This document shows positions 35,679 to 44,650 of a DNA stretch of 64,000 bases, one piece after another (within the stretch, counting starts at the first letter, position 1; every line of letters begins with the position of its first letter). The notes beneath the pieces were generated by a model. The model was given only the letters and a program-made list of their open reading frames with translations, was not told the origin of the DNA and did not search any database. The DNA is from Haloferula helveola (GTDB lineage Bacteria > Verrucomicrobiota > Verrucomicrobiia > Verrucomicrobiales > Akkermansiaceae), in assembly GCF_037076345.1 (NCBI RefSeq), contig NZ_AP024702.1, positions 5,580,001 through 5,644,000 of the forward strand, read 5' to 3'. Position numbers and translations under genes: made by a program.

Positions 35679-37493
35679 TCAGTGGTCCACCGGTCCGGCA
35701 TCCTCCTCGCCAAACGCGGCGCGCGGCAGGCGCACGCGGTCGACCAGGTCACGGATTTCTGCCGGAGGTGCCGGAGTGAACCGGGAAACGACGATGGTGA
35801 CGACGAAGTTCAGCAGCATTCCGACCGTGCCGATGCCTTCCGGGGTGATCCCCCACCAGAGCTCTGCCGACGAATTGATGAACTTGAAGTAGATGATGTA
35901 GCTCCCGGTGAATCCGATGCCTGCGAGCATGCCGGCGATCACCCCTTGCATGCTCGTCCGCTTCGTGAAGATCCCGAGAATGATCGCCGGGAAGAACGAG
36001 GAAGCGGCCAAGCCGAAGGCGAAGGCCACCACCTGCGCGACGAATCCCGGAGGATTCACCCCGAAGTAGCCGGCCACCACCACGGCGGCGCCTGCCGCCA
36101 CGCGGGCAAGGATCAGCTCCGATTTCTCGGTCAAATCGGGAACGAAGGTCTTTTTCACCAAGTCGTGGGCGACCGAAGTCGAAATCACGAGCAACAGGCC
36201 GGCAGCGGTCGACAGGGCCGCCGCCAGTCCACCGGCGGCCACCAGCGCGATGACCCAGTCCGGCAACTGGCCGATCTCAGGGTTCGCGAGGACCATGATG
36301 TCCCGGTCGATGTAGAGCTCGTTCGCTGCCGATGTCGGTGGATTGTCCAGCAGCCGCTCACCGGATGTTCCGCGTATAGGCTCCCCGGAGTCATCGCTGC
36401 GAAACGTCGGATTGAACTTCGGATCACCGGGCATGCTGCCGAGGGCGGCGCCGTCACCCAGATACTGGATCTTGCCGTCGCCGTTCTTGTCGACCCATGC
36501 GATCAATCCCGAGTCCTCCCAGTTCCTGAACCAGTCGGGGATCTCCGAGTAGGATGTCTCGCTGACGGTCTTGAGCAGGTTGATCCGGGCGAAGACCGCA
36601 ACCGCGGGCGCGGTGGTGTAGAGAATCGCGATGAAAAGAAGCGCCCAGAGCGCGGAGGTCCGCGCGGCAGAGGCCTTCTTCACGGTGTAGAAGCGGACGA
36701 TCACGTGCGGAAGGCCCGCGGTGCCGCACATCAGGGCGGCGGTGATGCAAAAGACGTCGAGCACGCTCTTCTTGCCATCGGTGTAGGCGTCGAAGCCCAG
36801 CTCGCGACTCAGGCCGTCGAGCTTGTCGAGCACACTCACTCCCTCACCTTGGTACTCGCCACCCATCCCGATCTGCGGGACGGGATTCCCACTGATCTGG
36901 AACGAGAGGAAGATCGCCGGAACCATGAAGGCGAAGATCAGCACGCAGTATTGGGCCACCTGCGTGTAGGTGATCCCCTTCATGCCTCCGAGAACGGCGT
37001 AGAAGAGCACGATGACCATCCCGATGATCACCCCCGTATTCACCTCGACCTCGAGGAACCGGGAAAACACCACACCGACACCGCGCATCTGTCCGGCGAC
37101 GTAGGTGAAGGAAACGAAGATCGCACAGACGACGGCAACGAAGCGCGCGAATTTCGAGTAGTAACGGTCTCCAATGAAGTCCGGTACCGTAAATTTGCCG
37201 AAACGTCTCAAGTACGGCGCCAACAGTAGCGCCAGCAACACGTAGCCACCGGTCCAGCCCATCAGGTAGACCGACCCGTCGTAACCGGCGAACGAGATGA
37301 TCCCGGCCATCGAGATGAACGAAGCGGCGCTCATCCAGTCGGCCGCCGTGGCCATGCCGTTCGCAACACTCGGGACTCCGCCACCGGCGACGTAGAAATC
37401 CTTGGTCGATCCCGCGCGCGACCAGATCGCGATTCCGATATAGAGGGCGAAGGTCGCCCCCACCAGCAGGTAGGTCCAGAGCCTGACGTCCAT
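35679..37493 (-). CDS. Sodium:solute symporter, large subunit (VC_2705-type)
   Basis: 604 residues with about 13 hydrophobic segments of the SSS family (acetate/pyruvate permease-like): YVAGGGVPSVANGMATAADWMSAASFI, GWTGGYVLLALLLAPYLRRFG and RRFGKFTVPDFIGDRYYS are characteristic. Between two transmembrane segments it carries a large soluble loop with an EF-hand-like motif DKNGDGKIQYLGD. The subfamily that pairs with a DUF4212 small subunit has such a loop, and that subunit gene is directly upstream (7 bases). It probably imports acetate or a related carboxylate with sodium. The loop suggests calcium or other ion sensing. Confidence 0.9.
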   Translation of the reverse strand: MDVRLWTYLLVGATFALYIGIAIWSRAGSTKDFYVAGGGVPSVANGMATAADWMSAASFISMAGIISFAGYDGSVYLMGWTGGYVLLALLLAPYLRRFGKFTVPDFIGDRYYSKFARFVAVVCAIFVSFTYVAGQMRGVGVVFSRFLEVEVNTGVIIGMVIVLFYAVLGGMKGITYTQVAQYCVLIFAFMVPAIFLSFQISGNPVPQIGMGGEYQGEGVSVLDKLDGLSRELGFDAYTDGKKSVLDVFCITAALMCGTAGLPHVIVRFYTVKKASAARTSALWALLFIAILYTTAPAVAVFARINLLKTVSETSYSEIPDWFRNWEDSGLIAWVDKNGDGKIQYLGDGAALGSMPGDPKFNPTFRSDDSGEPIRGTSGERLLDNPPTSAANELYIDRDIMVLANPEIGQLPDWVIALVAAGGLAAALSTAAGLLLVISTSVAHDLVKKTFVPDLTEKSELILARVAAGAAVVVAGYFGVNPPGFVAQVVAFAFGLAASSFFPAIILGIFTKRTSMQGVIAGMLAGIGFTGSYIIYFKFINSSAELWWGITPEGIGTVGMLLNFVVTIVVSRFTPAPPAEIRDLVDRVRLPRAAFGEEDAGPVDH

Positions 37494-37500
37494 CGGTCCT

Positions 37501-37785
37501 TTAGTCCGCGTTTCCTCCGAGAAGCTGTCGATCCAGCCGGTTCATCACCACGACGTAGACGCCGATCAGCACAAGGAAGACGTAGATGCTTCCCTGCTGG
37601 GCGAACCAGAATCCCAGTTTGAAGCCCGTCCCGGGAAGAGGAACCTCATCAAGCTTCTCGCGGAACAAAATCCCACATCCGTATGACACCGCGAACCAGA
37701 CCACGAGCAACCCGGCCAGCCAGCTCAGGTTCGCTCTCCAATATCGACGCTTCGCCTCTTCCGAGGGCAAATCAGTTTTATCCAT
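37501..37785 (-). CDS. DUF4212 small subunit of the sodium:solute symporter
   Basis: 94 residues with two transmembrane segments (about 22-41, LAGLLVVWFAVSYGCGILF; about 66-82, GSIYVFLVLIGVYVVVMNR). The pattern YWRANL-x-(hydrophobic)-W near the N-terminus and the C-terminal NRLDRQ match the small partner of the VC_2705-type symporter. It is 7 bases upstream of the large-subunit gene, and translation is probably coupled. Confidence 0.9.
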   Translation of the reverse strand: MDKTDLPSEEAKRRYWRANLSWLAGLLVVWFAVSYGCGILFREKLDEVPLPGTGFKLGFWFAQQGSIYVFLVLIGVYVVVMNRLDRQLLGGNAD

Positions 37786-37857
37786 GGGTTGAGGGACGTC
37801 CTAGCAGCCCCTCCGACGGACGAAAAGGATATTGCCGCCCCTTTGTCGGGTCCCGGT

Positions 37858-39291
37858 TCAGGGCTCCATAAGGTCCCCTTCGAGCCGGACGAAGCCGCTC
37901 GCCGATGCCGATGGAATCGTGACCCTGACCTCGTCATCCACCAGTTGGACGGATGCTCCGGGCATCGCCACCTCCCAGGCCCCTCCCCGCAGCGGCCGGG
38001 ACGCGACCGTTTGCCAGAGGCCGAGCGTCTCGGAGAACTCGACCTCCAGGCGCGCGCCGTGATCGATCGCCGGGACGAAGGAGAACACGATCTCGTCAGC
38101 AAGCCACTGGGCCGACGGGAGCAGCTCGACGGACGACTCGTCCGCATCGCCTCCGAGAATGAACTCCAGGAGATTGGCGAGGCCGTCTCCTTCCACATCG
38201 ACCTCCGGTCCGGCGAATGGCTGGTCCGCATCGGGCCCGAACTCCGCGACCTGCCACTCGCCGAACGGGTCGTAGGCGAGGTTGGCCTGATCGCCGAGAT
38301 AGGGCGCCGCGGCGGCGGAGGCCGAAAGCAATACCGGCGGATCGGCCGTCAGGTTCGTCGCCGGGTCGTAGCTTACGCTCATCCCCTGGAGCACCGCCTC
38401 CGTCAGCAAGGGATCCGGACGACGGAAGCGATAGTAGTCCGCCTGCGAAATCAGGTCCGGCATGCCGGTACCGGGAGGCGCGTAGTTGAAGTGATACTGG
38501 CTCTGGATGGTTCCCAGGTAGGGATTCGCCGTCTCCCAGTCCGTGTAGGCGGTGATGCCCACCTGAAGGGTCTCGCCGAATTCCGGAAACGGATGGTCGG
38601 GATTGGGATAGCGGTTCTCGACATACCAAGGTCCTGCTTCTGCATGCTTTCGAAGACAAACCACCGTGTCGCCCACCCGCACCATCTGCAGCCAAGCCTC
38701 GGTCTCGCTCTGGTCGATTCCGGTCGAGTTGTAGTAGAGGCGCGAGTCGCTGTTCCGCGTCGCCTTGATTTCGAACTGCCGGGTGCCCGGGTTCCCCGCG
38801 GAGCCGTAGCTCAGGAAAATGTAGTTCTCGGTATTCGGCACATAGTCGCTGCCAAAATCCCCGGGCGGCCAGACGGGCGTCACCGTGTAGGGATCAGGCG
38901 CCGCCTGGCTGATGGCACGCGGCGCGTGCGCGAAGATGCCGGTCAGCGAAAACGAACGGTTCGGCACTTCGGTCGGATCGCCAGGATTGTGCCGGCTCAA
39001 TACGCGAACCCGCGTGGTCACGACAAAGTCGCCGGTCACTTCCTTGAAGAGCAGCAGACCGCGAAAGTTCGCGAACCACGTCAGCGGACCGGGAACGACA
39101 TGGAAGCGCCCGGGCTCGGTCGCATCGATGTCCGCCAGTTCGAAGGACGGGGTTTCCCACCCTTCGAGCACCCCGAGGTCCTGCCAGTTGGCCAGAGTTG
39201 CGGCGTTGTCGAACTCATCGCTCAGAACCCAGAGATCGTCCGCATGGAGGCCGACCGAGAGCATTGAAAGCATGGAAAGCAGAGCCCGCAT
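37858..39291 (-). CDS. Exported protein with jelly-roll-like domain and C-terminal DGLxNLLE module
   Basis: 477 residues. A signal peptide (MRALLSMLSMLSVGLHA) is followed by a LamG/DUF1349-like beta-sandwich domain (about 20-270: SDEFDNAATLANWQDLG, GDFVVTTRVRVLSR, RQFEIKATRNSDSRLYY). A linker (about 270-355) leads to a C-terminal module starting at DVEGDGLANLLEFILGGDA, followed by a beta-sandwich with EVEFSETLGLWQTV and ending GFVRLEGDLMEP. The front domain probably binds carbohydrate; the C-terminal module resembles the tail of the lamin-tail-domain protein at 60926. I see no catalytic residues. It stands alone, transcribed away from the small RRM gene. Confidence 0.75.
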   Translation of the reverse strand: MRALLSMLSMLSVGLHADDLWVLSDEFDNAATLANWQDLGVLEGWETPSFELADIDATEPGRFHVVPGPLTWFANFRGLLLFKEVTGDFVVTTRVRVLSRHNPGDPTEVPNRSFSLTGIFAHAPRAISQAAPDPYTVTPVWPPGDFGSDYVPNTENYIFLSYGSAGNPGTRQFEIKATRNSDSRLYYNSTGIDQSETEAWLQMVRVGDTVVCLRKHAEAGPWYVENRYPNPDHPFPEFGETLQVGITAYTDWETANPYLGTIQSQYHFNYAPPGTGMPDLISQADYYRFRRPDPLLTEAVLQGMSVSYDPATNLTADPPVLLSASAAAAPYLGDQANLAYDPFGEWQVAEFGPDADQPFAGPEVDVEGDGLANLLEFILGGDADESSVELLPSAQWLADEIVFSFVPAIDHGARLEVEFSETLGLWQTVASRPLRGGAWEVAMPGASVQLVDDEVRVTIPSASASGFVRLEGDLMEP

Positions 39292-39570
39292 GACAGGAAC
39301 TTACCAAGCGCGCACTGAATCACCGAGACCGAAACCACACTCCCGGCACAGTGAATGGCCGCCACCGATCCCGGGGCGTCCGGCCTGACGTATTTTCCGG
39401 TTCTTCTTGCCAGCGTGCCTCATTACCCCGTAAAGCGGCCTCCGGTCCGCGCTTTGGCATGTTCAAGGTATGGAGCATTGCCAGGCGTCTTTTCATATTC
39501 GGTGGTGATCTGAAACCCGGTTCTCGGGAACAGCCAAGACGACAGCGTCTCGCGGAATCCGACCAATGAT

Positions 39571-39858
39571 ATGAAAATGTATGTAGGCAATCTGTCCTGG
39601 GACGCGACTTCCCAGGACATCACCGAACTCTTCGCCCAATACGGAGAAGTGACCGACGTCCATCTCCCGACCGACCGTGACAGCGGCCGCCCGCGCGGCT
39701 TCGCCTTCGTCACGATGGGATCGAAGTCGGCCATGGTCGACGCCATCAAGGCTCTCGACGGCACCGAGTTCCTCGGCCGTGACCTCCGGGTCAACGAAGC
39801 CCGGCCCCGCGAAGATCGCGGCGGCGGTGGCGGCGGACGTGGCGGCTATCGCAACTGA
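39571..39858 (+). CDS. Small RRM RNA-binding protein
   Basis: 95 residues. One RRM (2-78) with RNP2 MYVGNL and RNP1 RGFAFVTM, followed by a short Gly/Arg tail ([12 protein letters not shown]). This is the common bacterial/cyanobacterial Rbp type, often cold-responsive. No clear Shine-Dalgarno sequence precedes the ATG. A hairpin terminator follows. The window also has a much longer RRM protein at 28228, whose RRM shares the YLGNLSYEA / YVGNLSWDA start. Confidence 0.9.
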   Translation: MKMYVGNLSWDATSQDITELFAQYGEVTDVHLPTDRDSGRPRGFAFVTMGSKSAMVDAIKALDGTEFLGRDLRVNEARPREDRGGGGGGRGGYRN

Positions 39859-39891
39859 TCCCGCCCACAGCGCGATTCACTCCGACTTTTC

Positions 39892-39923
39892 AAGCGGCAC
39901 TTCCAATCGGGAGTGCCGCTTTT
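39892..39923 (+). terminator. Rho-independent terminator after the small RRM gene
   Basis: The stem AAGCGGCACT (39892-39901) pairs with AGTGCCGCTT (39912-39921), a 10-bp arm that extends by TCC/GGA towards the loop, with a T-run at 39920-39923. It lies 34 bases past the stop. Confidence 0.8.
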
Positions 39924-40020
39924 CCGTACCGGCCGGCGCGATCGGAAAATCTAACCCGGATTCTACTGGCCGGACCCCCAACCCTACCCCACGTTTCTCC
40001 GCCAGTTTCCCTACGATCTG

Positions 40021-41046
40021 ATGAACGACTCCTTCGGCCCGCCCGACCTGCCGCCGCAGCGGCAACCCCAAATGCCCCAGTTTCCGGAACTGCCCAAGCT
40101 GCCGTTTTCGCCGAAGCTGCTGCTCTTCGTCCCGCTTGTCCTCGTGCTGCTGATCGGAGTCTGGAGTTCATTCTACACGGTGGAGGCCGAGGAAGTCGGA
40201 GTGGTGACCCGTTTCGGGAAATTCCAGTCCACGCATGATCCGGGTCTCCGCTTCAAACTGCCGTTCGGCATCGACCGGGTGCAAAAGGTGGCGGTCGAGC
40301 GCCAGCAAAAGCAGGAGTTCGGATTCGGCACCCAGGGCGCGAGCAACCCGAGCCAATTCCGCAAGTCGGCTCCGGAACAACAGGCGGAAAAGCAGATGGT
40401 CACAGGCGACCTGAACGCGGCGTTGATCGAATGGGTCGTCCAGTATCGCATCCAGAACCCGACCGAGTATCTGTTCAATGTCCGCAATCCCGACGAAACG
40501 CTGCGCGACGCATCCGAGTCGATCATGCGCGAAGCCGTGGGTGACCGCACCGTTGACGAAGTGCTGACAGTCGGACGTCAGGCGATCGAGGCCGAAGTGC
40601 TGCTGAAACTCCAGGAACTCGTGAACCGCTACGAGATGGGACTGCGCATCAACCAGGTCCAGTTGAAGAACGTCGATCCACCCCGTGACGTCCAATCTTC
40701 GTTCAACGAGGTCAACAACGCCCAGCAGCAGCGGGAGGAACTGATCAACAAGGCGAACGGTGAGTACAACCGGGAGGTCCCCAAGGCCCGCGGCGAGGCG
40801 GACCGGAGCATCAGTGACGCGGAAGGCTACGCGATCCAGCGGGTCAATGAAGCCGAAGGTGACGCGGCCCGGTTCAACGCGCTCTATGCCGAGTTTACGA
40901 AAGCCCCGACCATCACCCGCCAGCGCCTCTATCTCGAGACCATGGCGAAGGTCGTGCCTGCCCTTGGCAACAAGATCATTCTGGACGAGGACGCCAAACA
41001 ACTCCTGCCACTTCTGAATCTCGACCGAACCCCCACCCCACGATGA
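40021..41046 (+). CDS. hflK: HflK, FtsH-modulating SPFH protein
   Basis: 341 residues. A Pro/Gln-rich N-terminus precedes one transmembrane segment (about 33-54) and an SPFH/band-7 domain (VEAEEVGVVTRFGKF, DPGLRFKLPFGIDRVQKV), then the helical stretch with NNAQQQREELINKANGEYN. HflK and HflC form a large membrane cage around FtsH that limits its degradation of membrane proteins. The gene overlaps hflC by four bases (ATGA), as usual for this pair. Confidence 0.95.
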   Translation: MNDSFGPPDLPPQRQPQMPQFPELPKLPFSPKLLLFVPLVLVLLIGVWSSFYTVEAEEVGVVTRFGKFQSTHDPGLRFKLPFGIDRVQKVAVERQQKQEFGFGTQGASNPSQFRKSAPEQQAEKQMVTGDLNAALIEWVVQYRIQNPTEYLFNVRNPDETLRDASESIMREAVGDRTVDEVLTVGRQAIEAEVLLKLQELVNRYEMGLRINQVQLKNVDPPRDVQSSFNEVNNAQQQREELINKANGEYNREVPKARGEADRSISDAEGYAIQRVNEAEGDAARFNALYAEFTKAPTITRQRLYLETMAKVVPALGNKIILDEDAKQLLPLLNLDRTPTPR

Positions 41047-42056
41047 GCCAGATTCCCAAAAACGCTCTCAAGGGCTTCCTCGCCATTCTGATCCTCGCGG
41101 TCGCGGTGATCGTGCTTCCGTCCGCGCTCTACCGCGTCGCGGAAACCGAGCAGGCCATCATCACCCAGTTCGGCAAGCCGGTCGGCGAGCCGGTCACCAG
41201 CGCCGGACTGAATTTCAAGATGCCCTTTGTCCAGAAGGTCAACCGCATCGACAAGCGGGTGCTGGAGTGGGACGGCACCCCCACCGAGATGCCGACCAAG
41301 GACAAGACCTACATCCTGGTCGACACCTTCGGGCGGTGGCGCATTTCGGACCCTCTCAAGTACTTTCAGCGTCTCCGCGACGAGAGATCGGCCCAGTCGC
41401 GCCTCGATGACATTCTCGGATCCGAAACCCGCAACACGATCGCGCGCAACGAACTGATCGAAGTCGTCCGCACCACCAAGAACCGCGAGGTCGAGATCGA
41501 CGAAGCCCTTGCGGAAGCGGATCTCAGCGGAAACGTCGGGGTTCTCAAGCCGATCAGCAAGGGTCGCTCTACGATGGAGAAGGAGATCCTAGGGGCGGCA
41601 GCACCGAAGCTCCTGGAGTTCGGCATCGAACTGCTCGACGTGCGCTTCAAGCGCATCAACTACAACCGCTCGGTCCAGCAACGGATTTTCGACCGGATGA
41701 TTTCGGAGCGACTTCAGATTGCGGAACGCTTCCGTTCCGAAGGCCAAGGCGAGGCGGCCAAGATCATCGGCGGCATGGAAAGGGACCTGCGCGAGATCAA
41801 GTCGGAAGCCTACCGCAAGGTCCAGAGCATCCAGGGCGATGCCGACGCGAAGGCGACCCGGATCTATGCCGAGGCCTACAATCAAACGCCCGAGGCAGCC
41901 GAACTCTACAATTTCGTGCGGACCCTCGAAGTCTACGAGGAGGTTCTCGATTCGGGCACCACTCTGGTACTTTCGACCGACAGCGAGCTGTTCAAACTGC
42001 TGAAGGACGCTGAGGCACTTCCGATGACCGACGCCGTCGGCTCGCCGGAGCCTTGA
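41043..42056 (+). CDS. hflC: HflC, FtsH-modulating SPFH protein
   Basis: 337 residues. N-terminal transmembrane segment (about 12-33, AILILAVAVIVLPSALYRVAETEQ), then the SPFH domain (TEQAIITQFGKPVGEP, GLNFKMPFVQKVNRID) and the RFRSEGQGEAAKIIG helical signature. It is translationally coupled to hflK through an ATGA overlap. It converges with the AEC permease gene, 13 bases away. Confidence 0.95.
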   Translation: MSQIPKNALKGFLAILILAVAVIVLPSALYRVAETEQAIITQFGKPVGEPVTSAGLNFKMPFVQKVNRIDKRVLEWDGTPTEMPTKDKTYILVDTFGRWRISDPLKYFQRLRDERSAQSRLDDILGSETRNTIARNELIEVVRTTKNREVEIDEALAEADLSGNVGVLKPISKGRSTMEKEILGAAAPKLLEFGIELLDVRFKRINYNRSVQQRIFDRMISERLQIAERFRSEGQGEAAKIIGGMERDLREIKSEAYRKVQSIQGDADAKATRIYAEAYNQTPEAAELYNFVRTLEVYEEVLDSGTTLVLSTDSELFKLLKDAEALPMTDAVGSPEP

Positions 42057-42069
42057 TCGACTCGATCCC

Positions 42070-43044
42070 CTAATCGACGAATCCCAGCCAGCTGCGGCCG
42101 ATCAGCAGCACCACCGGCAAGGTGATCAGGCTGACGATCGTGGTGGCGACGACGACCTCGACCGCCACCGCCGGACGTCCTCCGTAGAGCTTCGCCAGAA
42201 GGATCGGAGTCATCGCCGCCGGCATCGCCGCCTGGACGATCAGCACCTGCTTGAGCTCGATCGGGGCCGGCAGGAACTTCGCGGCGCTCAGGATCACCGC
42301 GGGCAGCAGGGCGAGCCGGAACACAACACCGCCCACAGTCGCCCGCCACGACGGTCGCTCTCGGCCGATCAGGTCCATCACCACCGCGCCCGTCACGAAG
42401 ATCGCCACCGGAAAAGCCCCGGCGCCAAGCCAACTCATCGTCCGGCGTAGCACTCCCGGCTCTTCCAGGCCTGTCGCCGGAACCGTCCGCATGCCGTCCC
42501 AATCAAGCGCAACCAGAATCAAGCCGATCGCCACCGCACACATCGGCCCGTTGATCAGACGTTTCCACGGAATCTCGCGCTGCCCGGAAATGAGCATCAC
42601 GCCGACCGACCAGATCGCCAGTTCGACTCCGAGATTGTGGACGAACAGCATCGCGATGGCGCCGCCACCCACCCACAGCTGCTCGACGACCGGGATCGCG
42701 GTGTAACCGAAGTTCTGAACCCCGGCGGTGAGGGTGAAGGTCCGCTTGCCGGAACCTTTCTCGTAGCGCAGCAGTCCGGCGCCGAGCCAGACGATAAGAA
42801 AGCCGGTCACCGTCAACGCGAACCCGATACCGATCCCCCATGCGATCGATGAAACATTCCGGACACTGTCACTGCCGAGGATCTTATCGACGATGAAGCA
42901 GGGATACATGACGTGGAACACCAGATGCAGGATCCCGTCGTCGTGCTCCCTCTTGGTCAGCCCGACCCGCCTCAGCACCGCGCCGACAAAGATCAGCAGG
43001 TAGACGGGCAGAACCTGCCGAAGTAGCTCCAAGGTGCTTTCCAC
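42070..43044 (-). CDS. AEC-family transporter
   Basis: 324 residues, about ten transmembrane segments. The N-terminus LLRQVLPVYLLIFVGAVLRR, the GVQNFGYTAIPVVEQL segment and the C-terminal VQAAMPAAMTPILLA are typical of the auxin-efflux-carrier (AEC) superfamily. Bacterial members move malonate, malate or other organic acids, or unknown substrates. I chose the GTG at 43044, which has GGAAG 11 bases upstream; a TTG at 43089 would add 15 residues and has no Shine-Dalgarno sequence. It is divergent from uxaC. Confidence 0.85.
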   Translation of the reverse strand: MESTLELLRQVLPVYLLIFVGAVLRRVGLTKREHDDGILHLVFHVMYPCFIVDKILGSDSVRNVSSIAWGIGIGFALTVTGFLIVWLGAGLLRYEKGSGKRTFTLTAGVQNFGYTAIPVVEQLWVGGGAIAMLFVHNLGVELAIWSVGVMLISGQREIPWKRLINGPMCAVAIGLILVALDWDGMRTVPATGLEEPGVLRRTMSWLGAGAFPVAIFVTGAVVMDLIGRERPSWRATVGGVVFRLALLPAVILSAAKFLPAPIELKQVLIVQAAMPAAMTPILLAKLYGGRPAVAVEVVVATTIVSLITLPVVLLIGRSWLGFVD

Positions 43045-43148
43045 CGCGGCACCATCTTCCGCTTCCGACCGGCCGACAAGCGCAGACAAAAGCTGTCAGA
43101 CAACCGGGCTTGCGGGCGGCTCCGCCCTTGGCCCATGCTCACGGCGTC

Positions 43149-44549
43149 ATGGCATACCCCGACCGCGACTTCCTTCTCCACTCCCCCTCCGCCAAGCGCC
43201 TTTTCCACGAAGTGGCGGACGGACTGCCGATCTACGACTATCACTGCCATCTCCCGCCCGATGAAATCGCGCGCAACCACCGGTGGTCGAACCTGACCGA
43301 ACTGTGGCTGGGTGGTGACCACTACAAGTGGCGCCTCTTGCGGGCCAACGGCATCGACGAGCGATTCATTACCGGAGACGCAGCCCCCGAGGAGAAATTC
43401 CAGGCATGGGCGGCGACGGTGCCCAAGACCCTGCGCAACCCGATCCACCACTGGACCCACCTCGAACTGCAGCGCTACTTCGGCATCAACCTGCTGCTGA
43501 GCCCGGACACCGCCGACCTAATCTGGGAAGAAGCCAACGAGAAGCTGAGCGACGAGAGTTTCTGCGTCCACGGGATCCTCGAGAAGTTCGACGTCCGGAT
43601 GGTCGGCACCACCGATGATCCGGTGGACCCGCTCGACACCCACCACGCGATTGCCGATTCCGCACTGTCGACGAAAGTCCGGCCGACGTTCCGGCCCGAC
43701 AAGGCCTTCGCCGTCGATCAACCGGAGAATTTCAATGCCTGGATCGACAAGCTTGAGGCGATTTCCGACACCGACATCTCCCAGCTGGGCGACCTCCTGA
43801 CCGCGCTCCACAAGCGTCACGACGCCTTCCATGAAGCGGGCTGCCGCCTCTCCGACCACGGCCTCGACCACTGCCCCGCCCTGCGGTGCGACGACGCCGA
43901 GGCGGCGATCATTTTCGAGAAGGCTCGGACCGGACAGGCCGCCACCGCCGAAGAGCGGGAACAGTTCACCTTTTACCTCCTCCTGTTCCTCGGCCGACTG
44001 GACGCGGCCCGCGAATGGACGAAACAGCTCCACCTCGGCCCGTTCCGAAATGTCAACCCGGGCATGTTCGAACGGCTCGGACCGGATAGCGGATTCGACA
44101 CCATCGGCGACTTCCGCCAAGGCCCGGGGCTCGTCAACTATCTCGGTGCTCTCGCGGCGGAGAACACCCTTCCGAAGATCGTGCTCTACAACATCAACCC
44201 GACCGACAACTACCTGTTTGCCGCCATGACCGGCGCCTTCCAGGACGGCACCGTCGCCGGGAAGATCCAGTTCGGCTCAGGATGGTGGTTCCTCGACCAG
44301 AAGGAGGGCATGGAGATGCAGATCAACGCCCTGTCATCGACCGGCCTCCTCTCCCGTTTTGTCGGAATGCTGACCGACTCCAGGTCCTTCCTGTCGTTCC
44401 CGAGGCACGAGTACTTCCGAAGAATCCTCTGCAACCTGATCGGCAATGACGCCGACCGGGGCGAGCTACCGGACGACTTCGAGACTCTCGCGAACCTGGT
44501 CCGCGATGTCTGCTCGGAGAACGCCGCGCGCCAATTCGGCGATGTCTAA
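43149..44549 (+). CDS. uxaC: Glucuronate/galacturonate isomerase
   Basis: 466 residues. Converts glucuronate to fructuronate and galacturonate to tagaturonate, the first step of uronic-acid use. Metal-binding IYDYHCHLPPDEIA near the N-terminus, LWLGGDHYKWRLLRANGI, CTTDDPVDxLxxH-like GTTDDPVDPLDTHH and GSGWWFLDQKEGMEMQI are family hallmarks. The length is typical (about 470). The other uronate genes (uxuA, uxuB, kdgK) are not in the window, so the pathway is scattered. The ATG at 43149 begins the conserved N-terminus. Confidence 0.95.
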   Translation: MAYPDRDFLLHSPSAKRLFHEVADGLPIYDYHCHLPPDEIARNHRWSNLTELWLGGDHYKWRLLRANGIDERFITGDAAPEEKFQAWAATVPKTLRNPIHHWTHLELQRYFGINLLLSPDTADLIWEEANEKLSDESFCVHGILEKFDVRMVGTTDDPVDPLDTHHAIADSALSTKVRPTFRPDKAFAVDQPENFNAWIDKLEAISDTDISQLGDLLTALHKRHDAFHEAGCRLSDHGLDHCPALRCDDAEAAIIFEKARTGQAATAEEREQFTFYLLLFLGRLDAAREWTKQLHLGPFRNVNPGMFERLGPDSGFDTIGDFRQGPGLVNYLGALAAENTLPKIVLYNINPTDNYLFAAMTGAFQDGTVAGKIQFGSGWWFLDQKEGMEMQINALSSTGLLSRFVGMLTDSRSFLSFPRHEYFRRILCNLIGNDADRGELPDDFETLANLVRDVCSENAARQFGDV

Positions 44550-44650
44550 GCGACGGTCGAGCCCTCTGAACACAAAGGGACCCCGCCCCGCGGAGCGACC
44601 GGGCTCTCCCCCCAGATCACCCGATGCCCCAACGGAACGAGGCAAGGCGA

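Noticed and set aside
35646-37229. 527-codon open frame antisense to the symporter gene
   Set aside because: The minus-strand symporter is a clear membrane protein family; the antisense frame has no recognisable domain.
44550-44650. GC-rich inverted repeat segments between uxaC and putA as a terminator
   Set aside because: Several short GC-rich arms can pair, but none has a clear stem followed by a T-run on either strand.
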